Shown here in pieces: positions 1 through 7,198 of a stretch of 7,723 nt of DNA. Position numbers and translations under genes: made by a program. The stretch is from positions 1 to 7,723 of the forward strand of contig CACZQD010000080.1 in the NCBI GenBank assembly GCA_902783215.1. The letters run 5' to 3'. This stretch comes from an uncultured Erysipelotrichaceae bacterium (GTDB lineage: Bacteria; Bacillota_I; Bacilli_A; RF39; UBA660). The first letter of the stretch is position 1. Each line of letters begins with the position of its first letter. The notes beneath the pieces are model-generated. The model made no database searches and was not told the DNA's origin. It worked only from the letters and a program-made list of their open reading frames with translations.

Positions 1-569
1 ATAAAGAAAAAAAAAAAAGAAAAAAAGTATTGCTTAATATTTTGACTATTTTTGGTATATTAATTATTGTTTTATTAATCTTTTTTAGTAACGATAATTT
101 ACGAAGTAGAATGGGTAGTATAATAGGGTGTAGATATACCTGTTCTAAAGGATATAATTTAGATGAAACTACCAATACTTGCTATAAAGAGATAGAAAAA
201 GACAAAACGTATCAAGATGCATCTTTACTTGGTGATATTGATAAAAATGGTAAGATCAATAATAGTGATTTTAATCTATTACGCAGTAATATATCTATTG
301 AAGAATATAATTATTTATATGATATAAATCAAGATAAAATAATAAATGAAGATGATTTAACGGAACTGGCTAGTATTATCTCACTAGCTAAAGCATCAAA
401 AGAAGATCCTACAAGTAAGTATATATGTCCTAGTCAAATAAAGGAAGAAAAAAATAGTACTAATCATACAAAAAAATACATTATAGTTGATTATGAATTA
501 GAAAATAAAAGATGTATAGTAAAGAAAAAAATAAAAATAGAAAAATCTGGTAAGTATTCTTGTAGATAG
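1..569 (+). CDS. Membrane-anchored Cys-containing protein with dockerin-like repeats (5' partial)
   Basis: The frame is open to the left edge and reads a Lys/Arg-rich stretch (KEKKKRKKV), then a single hydrophobic helix (LLNILTIFGILIIVLLIFF). The basic stretch looks like the cytoplasmic tail of a membrane anchor. The TTG at 30 has no convincing ribosome site, so the true start is probably outside the window. Numbering from that TTG, residues 69-80 (DIDKNGKINNSD) and 98-109 (DINQDKIINEDD) are two calcium-loop repeats in the pattern of type I dockerins. Acidic or Asn residues sit at loop positions 1, 3, 5 and 12, and each loop is followed by a hydrophobic helix. Six cysteines (34, 38, 51, 133, 162, 178) flank the repeats in similar Y-x-C contexts. 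The inferred topology is N-terminus inside, C-terminal domain outside. Dockerins bind cohesins in cellulosomes, but dockerin-like pairs also occur as stand-alone surface modules. No partner is visible, so the role is unknown. Confidence 0.7.
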   Translation, partial: KEKKKRKKVLLNILTIFGILIIVLLIFFSNDNLRSRMGSIIGCRYTCSKGYNLDETTNTCYKEIEKDKTYQDASLLGDIDKNGKINNSDFNLLRSNISIEEYNYLYDINQDKIINEDDLTELASIISLAKASKEDPTSKYICPSQIKEEKNSTNHTKKYIIVDYELENKRCIVKKKIKIEKSGKYSCR

Positions 570-593
570 TTGCTTTACTATTACTTTACATTT

Positions 594-642
594 TTGAAAA
601 TTAATATTTAATAATTATATACAAATTTAAATATTCTATGAT
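594..642 (+). promoter_or_regulatory. Possible promoter for the phosphodiester glycosidase gene
   Basis: The 98-bp gap after the dockerin-like gene holds TTGAAA (594-599) with TATACA (618-623) at an 18-bp spacing. A second possible -10, TATGAT (637-642), lies closer to the gene. No convincing terminator separates the two genes, so read-through is also possible. Which element is used cannot be decided by eye. Confidence 0.35.
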
Positions 643-654
643 AAAATATATATT

Positions 655-660
655 GAGGTG
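655..660 (+). promoter_or_regulatory. Ribosome binding site deciding the glycosidase start
   Basis: GAGGTG lies 7 bp before the ATG at 668. An in-frame ATG at 638 would place this site inside the coding region and would itself have no SD, so 668 is the better start. Confidence 0.75.
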
Positions 661-667
661 CGTTGTA

Positions 668-2428
668 ATGAATGAAGAAAAAGAATTACAAGAGTATTTA
701 AAAATGCGAGATGCTATTAGAAAGAAAAGATTAAATGAATTAGAAGATAATAATTGGAATAATCATTTAAAATTTGAACAAGAAGATAGTGTTAAAGATC
801 CCGAATATGGCAGTGAAGATTCAGATTATGATACAATTGAATATAATCCTAAAGATTTTAACGATTTAGATGATGAATATGAAGATGAGTTAGTTGAACA
901 ATCATTATATTCAAGTAAAAAGAAAAATGGTGTTTTAGATGTATTTATCTATATATTACTATTTCTTTTACCAATATTTAGTTTTTTAAGTGTTGTTTCA
1001 CTGCACACACATTATCTTGTTAGAAAACCATTTAATTATGTTTGTATGGGATGTAGTGGGTTAATTGTTCTTGCTTTATTAGTTTTGATAATTATAAGAA
1101 TTACAAGGCGTGATCGTAGTAAAAGTGGTATTAAAAGAATTATAAAATATTTTGTTTTCTTTACACTTTTAACTATTATTGATGCTGGATTACTATATTT
1201 ATTTGTTAAGAAAAGAGCATGGAATTTAGCTGATAAATTTATCGCGCATTACAAATTAATTATGATAATATTCTTTATTTTGCTATTGTTAATTATTACA
1301 TTAATAATTATAATGAAAGTAAAAAAAAGAAAAGTTAAGAGTAAAATAAAAAGATTTTTATTAAATTTTATATTATTTATCTATATGTTATGTGTTATAG
1401 ATGGAACACTAGTTTTATATAAAAGTCAGGCTTTTAAAGAATGGTTAGTTACTACTGCTATGCAGACAATGAATCATCAATATTTGTGTAAATGGTTCTA
1501 TAGTAAAGCGGATATTGATAAAATAATGGGTGCTAATTATGTACTTGAAAGTGGTGAATCTACTGATCCATCACTGATAAAAAAAGAAAAAACAGTTACA
1601 TATGCTAATGAATATGAAAAACAAATTTTAGAGCACGATGAAGATGCTAGTTACAAAATAATTCATTTAGATGTTAATGGTTGTAAAGGATATTTGGCTG
1701 CTGTATATGATCCAACAACTATTCATTTACTTGTTACAAAAAACTTAGGTAGTTATGGTCAATATGTCACTACAATGGCTAAGGAAAATAATGCAGTATT
1801 AGCTATAAATGGTGGTGGATTCTATGATCCAGGTAATGCTAGTACAGGTGGTAGTCCAACTGGTATAACAATATCAGATGGTAAAGTTGTAACTAGAGGA
1901 GAATATGGTACACGTACTCAAAGTGGTGGTATCATTGGTTTTGATAATAATGGTATTTTATATTTATTAAAAGATTTAAGTGTGGAAAATGCTGTTAGTA
2001 AAGGAATAACTAATGCTATTACTTGGGGACCATTCTTAATAGTTAATGGCGAAAAATCATTCATCAAAGGTAATGGTGGATGGGGATATGCTGCCAGAAC
2101 AGCTATTGGTCAAAGAAAAGATGGAATTGTACTATTTTTAGTTGTTGATAGTAATGCTACAAGAACTAATGGTGCGGATATGGTTGATTTAACAGAAATA
2201 ATGTATAATTATGGAGCTATAAATGCAGCTAACTTAGATGGTGGAACATCAAGTGTAATGGTTGAAAATGGGGAATTAATTAATGACCCTATTGATGGAG
2301 GATTAAATCATGAAACAAGAGCAATAGCTGATGCATTTGCGGTTATTGAAAAACCAAAACAGAATTCATCAACTACTAGTACAACGAAAAAAAGTACAAA
2401 AAAGGCAACAAAAAAGAGTAAGAGATAA
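668..2428 (+). CDS. Five-helix membrane protein with extracellular phosphodiester glycosidase domain
   Basis: The protein has 586 residues from the ATG chosen by the GAGGTG site. Residues 1-85 are hydrophilic and strongly acidic. Five hydrophobic helices follow at about 88-113, 121-145, 158-180, 195-217 and 228-251. Basic clusters (RITRRDR at 144-150, KVKKRKVKSKIKR at 217-229) fit a cytoplasmic N-terminus and an external C-terminal half. Residues about 330-560 match the phosphodiester glycosidase family (NAGPA/DUF2233-like): AINGGGFYDPG (379-389), GPFLIVNG (454-461), RTAIGQRKDG (477-486), NLDGGTSS (522-529) and RAIADAFAV (551-559). Family members remove sugars linked through phosphodiesters. 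The natural substrate here is not shown, but a surface or exopolysaccharide glycan is plausible. A Ser/Thr/Lys-rich tail (566-586) may contact the anionic cell wall. Membership is secure; the substrate and the helical module's role are not. Confidence 0.88.
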   Translation: MNEEKELQEYLKMRDAIRKKRLNELEDNNWNNHLKFEQEDSVKDPEYGSEDSDYDTIEYNPKDFNDLDDEYEDELVEQSLYSSKKKNGVLDVFIYILLFLLPIFSFLSVVSLHTHYLVRKPFNYVCMGCSGLIVLALLVLIIIRITRRDRSKSGIKRIIKYFVFFTLLTIIDAGLLYLFVKKRAWNLADKFIAHYKLIMIIFFILLLLIITLIIIMKVKKRKVKSKIKRFLLNFILFIYMLCVIDGTLVLYKSQAFKEWLVTTAMQTMNHQYLCKWFYSKADIDKIMGANYVLESGESTDPSLIKKEKTVTYANEYEKQILEHDEDASYKIIHLDVNGCKGYLAAVYDPTTIHLLVTKNLGSYGQYVTTMAKENNAVLAINGGGFYDPGNASTGGSPTGITISDGKVVTRGEYGTRTQSGGIIGFDNNGILYLLKDLSVENAVSKGITNAITWGPFLIVNGEKSFIKGNGGWGYAARTAIGQRKDGIVLFLVVDSNATRTNGADMVDLTEIMYNYGAINAANLDGGTSSVMVENGELINDPIDGGLNHETRAIADAFAVIEKPKQNSSTTSTTKKSTKKATKKSKR

Positions 2429-2441
2429 TCTTATTCTTTTT
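2411..2441. terminator. Intrinsic terminator between convergent genes, probably bidirectional
   Basis: Bases 2411-2423 (AAAAAGAGTAAGA) pair with 2429-2441 (TCTTATTCTTTTT) over 13 positions with one G-U pair, around the loop GATAA. A run of T ends the right arm, and a run of A begins the left arm to serve the opposite strand. The glycosidase TAA lies at the end of the loop, and the - strand gene's stop begins at 2441, so one hairpin can serve both. On the - strand the G-U pair becomes an A-C mismatch, so that direction should be weaker. Confidence 0.7.
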
Positions 2442-3526
2442 TAATGAAATAATCTTTTAAAAAAACTTTTTCTTTTTAATTTTTCTGGTTTTTGCATTAC
2501 TTCTTGAGGATCTGTTTCAATATATTTAGGTTTAGCAAGTTCATCTTCTCTTATTTGTTTTAAATAGGGAACCATCCATTCAGGCATTTGATTAATATCA
2601 ATGTACATATTGTTTAAAATATCATATCCATGATTAATTAAAAGATTTAATATTAACATATAATTTGTTTGATATTCAAATACTTCTTTAGTTGGCTGAT
2701 AAAATATATTAAATAAATTAATTTCTTTATCAGTATTGGTATATACAGTTATACCAGTATTAAAATTGATAGTAGCTAACAATTTTGAATTAACTGATTC
2801 AACAGGCCAATTTTGTATTTCTTTTTCTAGTTTAGTATATATAATAGTATCCTGTTGATATTTATCTAAATATGGTGAAATACGTCCTAGAAATTGTTTA
2901 ATAATATTTTCGATATCATCATTTTCAGCATTAAAATAACTACTAAAATGATACCATCCAAATTCATCTTTATATAGGTCTATTTCATAAGTGTGGTTGT
3001 AATAAATATTTATAATTATATGATCATCACTTCTTAAATATATATTATTTACATTCATTTTAACTTTCATTTTATCATTGATAATACTATTATAATTATT
3101 TATATATTGTTTTGCAATATCATTTTGTTTTTTATACATATTTTTTATAAACTGATAAACACTATATAAAGATATTTGGTTACTATTATCATTTTGTGAT
3201 CTAATATTTAATTGTTCTGTTAATTCATTCATATCATTAATTCTTGTTTTATTAATAAACTCATTCCACTTATCTATATTAACTTTTTTATCTGTTATAA
3301 TAGTTAATAATTTATCATCATAATTCCAGTATTTAAACTGGACTTCTTTATTATTTAGTAATAAAGTCTTTAAGCATAAAAATATAGTATTGTCGGTATT
3401 ATATAATATATTATTGAAAGGAATTTCTGTTTTGGTATAGTTTCTTATATCAGTTTTAGTCTTTAAGTTCCAGTTATCAATTTCTCGAATATTATGTTCT
3501 TGGTTATTATAATTAGGAATTATCAT
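2441..3526 (-). CDS. Uncharacterised cytosolic protein, paralogue 3 of the three-gene operon
   Basis: I do not recognise this 361-residue family. It has no signal peptide and no membrane helix. It shares with its two upstream neighbours an NQISL block (116-120) leading into a charged helix (VYQFIKNMYKKQNDIAKQY), a short hydrophobic patch (FLGRISPYL, 212-220), and a C-terminal LILNLL...MPEWM motif (291-317). After PEWM comes PYLKQIREDELAKPKYI (319-335), almost identical to the end of paralogue 1. The last residues (KRKSFFKRLFH, 351-361) are basic and amphipathic and could touch the membrane or nucleic acid, which is inference. Its ATG overlaps the stop of paralogue 2 by one base (TAATG), with AAAGGAG about 11 bp upstream, so translation is probably coupled. 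It is the last gene of the operon and ends at the convergent terminator. Confidence 0.85.
   Translation of the reverse strand: MIIPNYNNQEHNIREIDNWNLKTKTDIRNYTKTEIPFNNILYNTDNTIFLCLKTLLLNNKEVQFKYWNYDDKLLTIITDKKVNIDKWNEFINKTRINDMNELTEQLNIRSQNDNSNQISLYSVYQFIKNMYKKQNDIAKQYINNYNSIINDKMKVKMNVNNIYLRSDDHIIINIYYNHTYEIDLYKDEFGWYHFSSYFNAENDDIENIIKQFLGRISPYLDKYQQDTIIYTKLEKEIQNWPVESVNSKLLATINFNTGITVYTNTDKEINLFNIFYQPTKEVFEYQTNYMLILNLLINHGYDILNNMYIDINQMPEWMVPYLKQIREDELAKPKYIETDPQEVMQKPEKLKRKSFFKRLFH
2521..2580 (-). repeat. Copy 2 of a 60-bp repeat shared within the paralogue operon
   Basis: By hand alignment this segment matches 4601-4660 at 54 of 60 positions without gaps, while flanking sequence diverges at once. 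It encodes the WMVPYLKQIREDELAKPKYI part of paralogue 3. Confidence 0.6.
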
Positions 3527-4563
3527 TATTTTATTAACTCCTTTCTATGGTTATTATTTAATTGTTGCGATTTTAAATTTATTAAATCATTATGCATCCA
3601 CTTTGGTAATTTATCTATTTCAATTAATAAATTTTTGAATATGGTTTCCTCATTATCAAGTAATAAGTTAATAATATTACAATAATTAGAAGTATATATA
3701 TATTTACTTTGATCATCGTCAAATTTAATTCTCAATAATTCAATATTTTCTAAATATGTATCATTAGATTTTTTAAAACTCAAATCCATTCTATTGTCTA
3801 TAAAGCTTATTGTAGTATTAAGTTTTGAATTAATACAGTTAAAATATATATTGTGAATTTCACTCAATAATTTTAAATAAGTTTCCGCTTTATTAATAAA
3901 ATTATTTAAATCATATCCGATTAGACCAGATATTGTACGCATATCATTTGAATATGATTCATTGTGAGGATAAGTTATATAGTTTTTATAGCATAATCCG
4001 TATTCATCATTTGCAATATTAATTTCAAAATATTGATTATTATCATTAATAGTACCTTCTAAACAAACACTTTTGTTCTGGTATATTACTATTTTATCAA
4101 TATGATATTTATTTGCATATTTTAATTCAATAGTTTTATTAAATTTATTTAAATAATAATTTTCATTTATTGAGTATTCCTTTTTAATATTACTAACATA
4201 GTCTTTAATATCCATTAAGGAAATATGATTTAAATCGTTATCATTATTTTCTAATATATTATTTATTTCTTTTTTTAACTCATTAAAAGAATTAATGCAG
4301 TTATCATTAATATAACTAGTTAAAACCTTATCTAAAATAGATTTATCAATAATTTTTTTTGAATATAGTGAAAATATATTATGCCCTGGATGTAGTGCTA
4401 TTCCTTGTATACCTTTATCTGAATTACTATCCATAAGAGCTGCTAAATATTTTTTAGCAATTGTTTTATCTGGATATTTAATTTGAGATATTATAAGATC
4501 ATTTGGTGCCAAAAGATCTGTATAATCTACAAGGTTATACTTTTTAATTAACAAATCTTCCAT
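3526..4563 (-). CDS. Uncharacterised cytosolic protein, paralogue 2 of the three-gene operon
   Basis: A 345-residue protein of no family I recognise. No signal peptide or membrane segment is visible. It aligns with its neighbours through NHISL (112-116) followed by a lysine-rich helix (VSNIKKEYSINENYYLNKF), the ISGLIGYDL patch (211-219), and the C-terminal IINLLLDNEE...LPKWM block (297-323). It diverges after PKWM: the PYLKQIREDELA-x-PKYI tail of the other two is replaced by HNDLINLKSQQLNNN. Its N-terminal 60 residues also differ, including GIQGIALHPGHN (51-62). The ATG lies 16 bp inside the end of paralogue 1. Its SD (GGAGA, 4571-4575) is 7-8 bp upstream, also within that gene, which indicates coupled translation. 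The stop overlaps the ATG of paralogue 3. Confidence 0.85.
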   Translation of the reverse strand: MEDLLIKKYNLVDYTDLLAPNDLIISQIKYPDKTIAKKYLAALMDSNSDKGIQGIALHPGHNIFSLYSKKIIDKSILDKVLTSYINDNCINSFNELKKEINNILENNDNDLNHISLMDIKDYVSNIKKEYSINENYYLNKFNKTIELKYANKYHIDKIVIYQNKSVCLEGTINDNNQYFEINIANDEYGLCYKNYITYPHNESYSNDMRTISGLIGYDLNNFINKAETYLKLLSEIHNIYFNCINSKLNTTISFIDNRMDLSFKKSNDTYLENIELLRIKFDDDQSKYIYTSNYCNIINLLLDNEETIFKNLLIEIDKLPKWMHNDLINLKSQQLNNNHRKELIK

Positions 4564-5624
4564 CTTTTGTTCTCCATCACTAATTTTTTATTATCACTAA
4601 TATATTTAGGCTCAGCAAGTTCATCTTCACGTATTTGTTTTAAATAAGGAATCATCCATTTAGGACATTCATTAATATTTACATAAATATTTTTTAAGAT
4701 ATTTTGTTCATTATCAATAATATTACTTAAAACTATTCCAGAATTTATAGAGTAGCTATACTCTCCATCAGCAAATATACTAAATAAATTATTGTTTTGA
4801 TTATTAAATAATGCATTTATACGTATTAATTGATTAGAAAGAATATGCAATAATTCTACATTAAAAGGTGAATTACTTGATTTAATAATTTTATCTGCGC
4901 TTCCAGTTATTTCTTTGAATTTTTCAGTGTGTTTTTCAAATAAATTTAAAACTGGTGCGATAAGTCCTAAAATAATAAGATGTTGATTATATGAACAGCT
5001 TGAATATAATGTCCAATCTGGATTTGCTGTATTTGTTTTTTGAAATACTGCAGTGGCACCATTATTAAATACTATTTCAATAGTATCACTTTTTGTATAT
5101 GTAATTTTAATAATTTTTAAATCTGTTCTTGTAATCAATTTATTGTATTTCGCTAAATACTCTGCTTCTGACTCATTATATTTCTTTTTAATATCATTAA
5201 TTAATTTATAAACATTAAAAAGAGATATTTGATTAATATCGGTATTGCCTCTTTCTGTCTTTAATTCATTTGATAGATCAGTCATATTATTAAAGAAATC
5301 TTGATTTAATTTTTGTTGTATAGCATCTAAATTTAATTTTTCACCTTTTTGTGATCTATATTTGATATTTAATAATATTAATTTGTGATCATAATTAATT
5401 GAATCAAAGTATATATTAGGATTATCTTTTACAATCGATTCTATACATTCTCTAATGAAATCTCTTTCATTTTTGTATGGTGGGATGTAACATATTTTTA
5501 AACTATAAATGTATGGAAATTCCTTTTTTAGATGTTCATTACCTTCAATAACATATCTTGTTATTTCCTTTGAATTAAAGTCAATAAAATCATAATCTGT
5601 TGATTCATATATTTTTCTATGCAT
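4548..5624 (-). CDS. Uncharacterised cytosolic protein, paralogue 1 (first gene of the operon)
   Basis: A 358-residue protein I cannot assign to a known family. It leads a three-gene operon of paralogues. The family blocks are NQISL (131-135) followed by a charged helix (KLINDIKKKYNESEAEYLAKY), the LIILGLIAPVL hydrophobic patch (216-226, too short to be a membrane span), and the C-terminal VLSNIIDNEQ...CPKWM block (298-324). PYLKQIREDELAEPKYI (326-342) follows and is shared with paralogue 3 at 16 of 17 positions. No signal peptide, membrane helix or recognisable catalytic motif is visible, so a soluble cytoplasmic protein is the safest description. The start is well supported by AAGGAGG (5632-5638) 7 bp before the ATG, the strongest SD in the window. 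The last 16 bp overlap the next gene. Confidence 0.87.
   Translation of the reverse strand: MHRKIYESTDYDFIDFNSKEITRYVIEGNEHLKKEFPYIYSLKICYIPPYKNERDFIRECIESIVKDNPNIYFDSINYDHKLILLNIKYRSQKGEKLNLDAIQQKLNQDFFNNMTDLSNELKTERGNTDINQISLFNVYKLINDIKKKYNESEAEYLAKYNKLITRTDLKIIKITYTKSDTIEIVFNNGATAVFQKTNTANPDWTLYSSCSYNQHLIILGLIAPVLNLFEKHTEKFKEITGSADKIIKSSNSPFNVELLHILSNQLIRINALFNNQNNNLFSIFADGEYSYSINSGIVLSNIIDNEQNILKNIYVNINECPKWMIPYLKQIREDELAEPKYISDNKKLVMENKRWKIC
4601..4660 (-). repeat. Copy 1 of a 60-bp repeat shared within the paralogue operon
   Basis: Matches 2521-2580 at 54 of 60 bases without gaps. It encodes WMIPYLKQIREDELAEPKYI near the C-terminus of paralogue 1. Most differences are synonymous. Confidence 0.6.
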
Positions 5625-5653
5625 TATATTTCCTCCTTCAGTAAATGCCTTAT

Positions 5654-5682
5654 ATTATAGCACAAAAAAAGAAAAAAAGTAA
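5654..5682 (-). promoter_or_regulatory. Extended -10 promoter of the three-paralogue operon
   Basis: Read on the - strand, TGCTATAAT (5654-5662) is a perfect extended -10, ending 29 bp before the ATG at 5624. The -35 region (TTACTT around 5677-5682) is poor, as is common when a TGn extension is present. It overlaps the hairpin that probably ends the upstream DUF6512 gene, so the operon likely has its own transcript. Confidence 0.6.
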
Positions 5683-5691
5683 TTTTTCTTT
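5664..5691 (-). terminator. Possible A/T-rich terminator after the DUF6512 gene
   Basis: On the - strand, AAAGAAAAA (from 5691 to 5683) can pair with TTTTTCTTT (5676 to 5668) around a 6-base loop and is followed by further U residues. The stem is nearly all A-U and includes the stop codon of the DUF6512 gene, so its strength is doubtful. Confidence 0.4.
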
Positions 5692-6226
5692 ATACATTAT
5701 AATTATTAATACCATATTTTTCTTCTTTAGTATCAAAGAATAAACAATTGTGTGGAGCATTATATGATAAATAACCAAAGATAATATACATTATTATAAT
5801 TAGTATAATTGATATATAATTTAATACTTTAATTTCTTGAGATTTTAAAACATAGTAACTAAGTATTTGAGTGATGATGATAGTAATAGCCATCACACTT
5901 ATATTAAGAACCATATTTTCACCAATTTTATGATATATTGGTAAAAATATAGCTAAATATATAGGAATAGATAAAAAAGCTGATAAGAATAATTGTGTTA
6001 AAAAGTTTTGATGCTTGATTTTATTTTTAGTTAATAGAACATAATCTACAATACTCCATAATATAGTAGCTGTAAAAATTAATTTCATGTGTTCCCAAAT
6101 AGATTCATTGACCGGTGCAAATATAGCTATAAAACCAGTGGGTATCCACCTATAGATGAAGTGTAGGAGAAAACATAAAGCAAATATCCCTAAAACACTT
6201 ATTATTTTAATTCTTTTTAAATTCAT
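5690..6226 (-). CDS. DUF6512 family integral membrane protein
   Basis: A 178-residue, strongly hydrophobic protein with about five membrane helices (roughly 7-25, 45-65, 78-97, 108-127, 137-153). Three motifs are those I associate with DUF6512: LHFIYRW (21-27), PVNESIWEHMK (38-48) just before the second helix, and the C-terminal APHNCLFFD (157-165) with YG (171-172). The invariant-looking Glu, Trp and His beside the membrane suggest a functional site, but no activity is known to me. A start seven codons upstream at 6247 is in frame. I prefer the ATG at 6226 because AAGGAT (6234-6239) lies 7 bp before it and would be inside the longer version. The gene is divergent from uvsE and precedes the paralogue operon on the same strand, with a probable terminator and separate promoter between. 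Confidence 0.8.
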   Translation of the reverse strand: MNLKRIKIISVLGIFALCFLLHFIYRWIPTGFIAIFAPVNESIWEHMKLIFTATILWSIVDYVLLTKNKIKHQNFLTQLFLSAFLSIPIYLAIFLPIYHKIGENMVLNISVMAITIIITQILSYYVLKSQEIKVLNYISIILIIIMYIIFGYLSYNAPHNCLFFDTKEEKYGINNYNV

Positions 6227-6265
6227 AAATTCATCCTTTCTAAACATAATAATAACGGTGATAAA
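6227..6265. promoter_or_regulatory. Compact divergent start region (DUF6512 gene / uvsE)
   Basis: Only 39 bp separate the two start codons. They hold both ribosome sites: AAGGAT for the DUF6512 gene, and GGTGA (6257-6261), 4 bp before the uvsE ATG. -10-like AT strings are present on both strands (CATAAT at 6245-6250 on +, TATTAT at 6246-6251 on -) without a good -35. Each promoter must therefore reach into the opposite gene, so the pair may be co-regulated. Confidence 0.4.
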
Positions 6266-7189
6266 ATGAAAATTAAATTAGGTTATGCTTGTTTACCAGT
6301 AAGTATTAATGAAACATCATCAAGTATGCTTACGTATACATATTTTAAAAGATTAGGTAGTAATGGATATAATAAATTAAATGAAATAATTTTAAGTAAT
6401 TTTAAAAGTTTAAAAGAAATATTAAAATATAATATAGCAAATGAGATTTATGTTTTCCGCATAACTTCTAACTTATTCCCACTTGCTACGCATCCACATG
6501 TTAGTCTAGATTTAAAAAAATACCAATCAAATTTAGAAGAAATAGGGAATATCATAAATCAGAATCATATACGTGTTAGTCTGCACTTAGATCCATATTA
6601 TGTTTTAAATAGCATAAGAGATGATGTAGTATCATCTACTATTAATATACTCACATTTTATCAAAATATGTTTAAATATATGAATATTGATTATAAAATA
6701 GTTACTCATGTTGGAGGTAAAGCAGGAGGAAAAAAATTAGGTATGAAAAGATTTATTGATCATTTTTATTTATTAGATTATGATATAAAAAAACATTTAA
6801 TCTTAGAAAATGATGATAAAGTATACAATATAAGAAATGTTTTAAGTATATGTAAAAAAATAAATATACCTTTTGTATTAGATTATCATCATTTTATGTG
6901 TAACAAAAATAATGAAAAGATAGATGATTATTTGGATAAAATATTTGATACTTGGGATACAATTCCTAAAATACATTTTTCATCTCCTAAAAGTAAAAAA
7001 GAAAAAAGAGCTCATCACGATTATATTGATATTAATATGTTTGTTAAATTTTTAGATAAATTAAAAATATTTAATAAAGATATAGATATTATGATTGAAG
7101 CTAAATTTAAGGATGAAGCTTTATTTAGATTAGTAAGACAATTAAAATATTTAGGTTATAAAGTAGAAGGAACAATTATATTTTTATAA
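6266..7189 (+). CDS. uvsE: UV-damage DNA endonuclease UvsE (UVDE family)
   Basis: A 307-residue protein of the usual bacterial UvsE length. UVDE enzymes are metal-dependent TIM barrels that nick DNA 5' of UV photoproducts and some other lesions, starting repair independent of UvrABC. The motifs appear in family order: LGYACLP (5-11), FRITSNLFPLATHP (64-77), VSLHLDPYYVLNS (104-116), THVGGKAGGKK (147-157), LENDD (180-184), DYHH (206-209), KIHFSSPK (235-242), AHHDYID (249-255) and MIEAKFKDEAL (276-286). Expected metal ligands are present (H107, H148, E181, D206, H209, H237, E278). The loop after H107 reads L-D-P-Y where I would expect P-x-Q-Y, so the lesion-probing Gln appears to be Pro. GGTGA precedes the ATG. 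Neighbouring genes give no sign of a dedicated repair operon. Family assignment is firm; altered lesion preference is inference. Confidence 0.93.
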   Translation: MKIKLGYACLPVSINETSSSMLTYTYFKRLGSNGYNKLNEIILSNFKSLKEILKYNIANEIYVFRITSNLFPLATHPHVSLDLKKYQSNLEEIGNIINQNHIRVSLHLDPYYVLNSIRDDVVSSTINILTFYQNMFKYMNIDYKIVTHVGGKAGGKKLGMKRFIDHFYLLDYDIKKHLILENDDKVYNIRNVLSICKKINIPFVLDYHHFMCNKNNEKIDDYLDKIFDTWDTIPKIHFSSPKSKKEKRAHHDYIDINMFVKFLDKLKIFNKDIDIMIEAKFKDEALFRLVRQLKYLGYKVEGTIIFL

Positions 7190-7198
7190 ATATTTATT

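Noticed and set aside
1..26. A-rich run at the window start as a regulatory tract or terminator.
   Set aside because: It is in frame with the downstream gene and reads as the Lys/Arg-rich tail normal before a membrane anchor.
570..600. Terminator after the dockerin-like gene.
   Set aside because: T-rich sequence is present, but I could not find a stable stem next to it.
638..667. Ten-codon N-terminal extension of the glycosidase from the ATG at 638.
   Set aside because: The GAGGTG ribosome site and a -10-like element fall inside or against it, and the 638 ATG has no SD. The ATG at 668 is better placed.
3494..3685. Open frame of 63 codons on the + strand.
   Set aside because: It lies antisense across the junction of two well-supported - strand genes, has no ribosome site, and reads as an AT-rich shadow.
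6227..6247. Seven-codon N-terminal extension of the DUF6512 protein.
   Set aside because: The AAGGAT site lies within it and is correctly spaced for the ATG at 6226.
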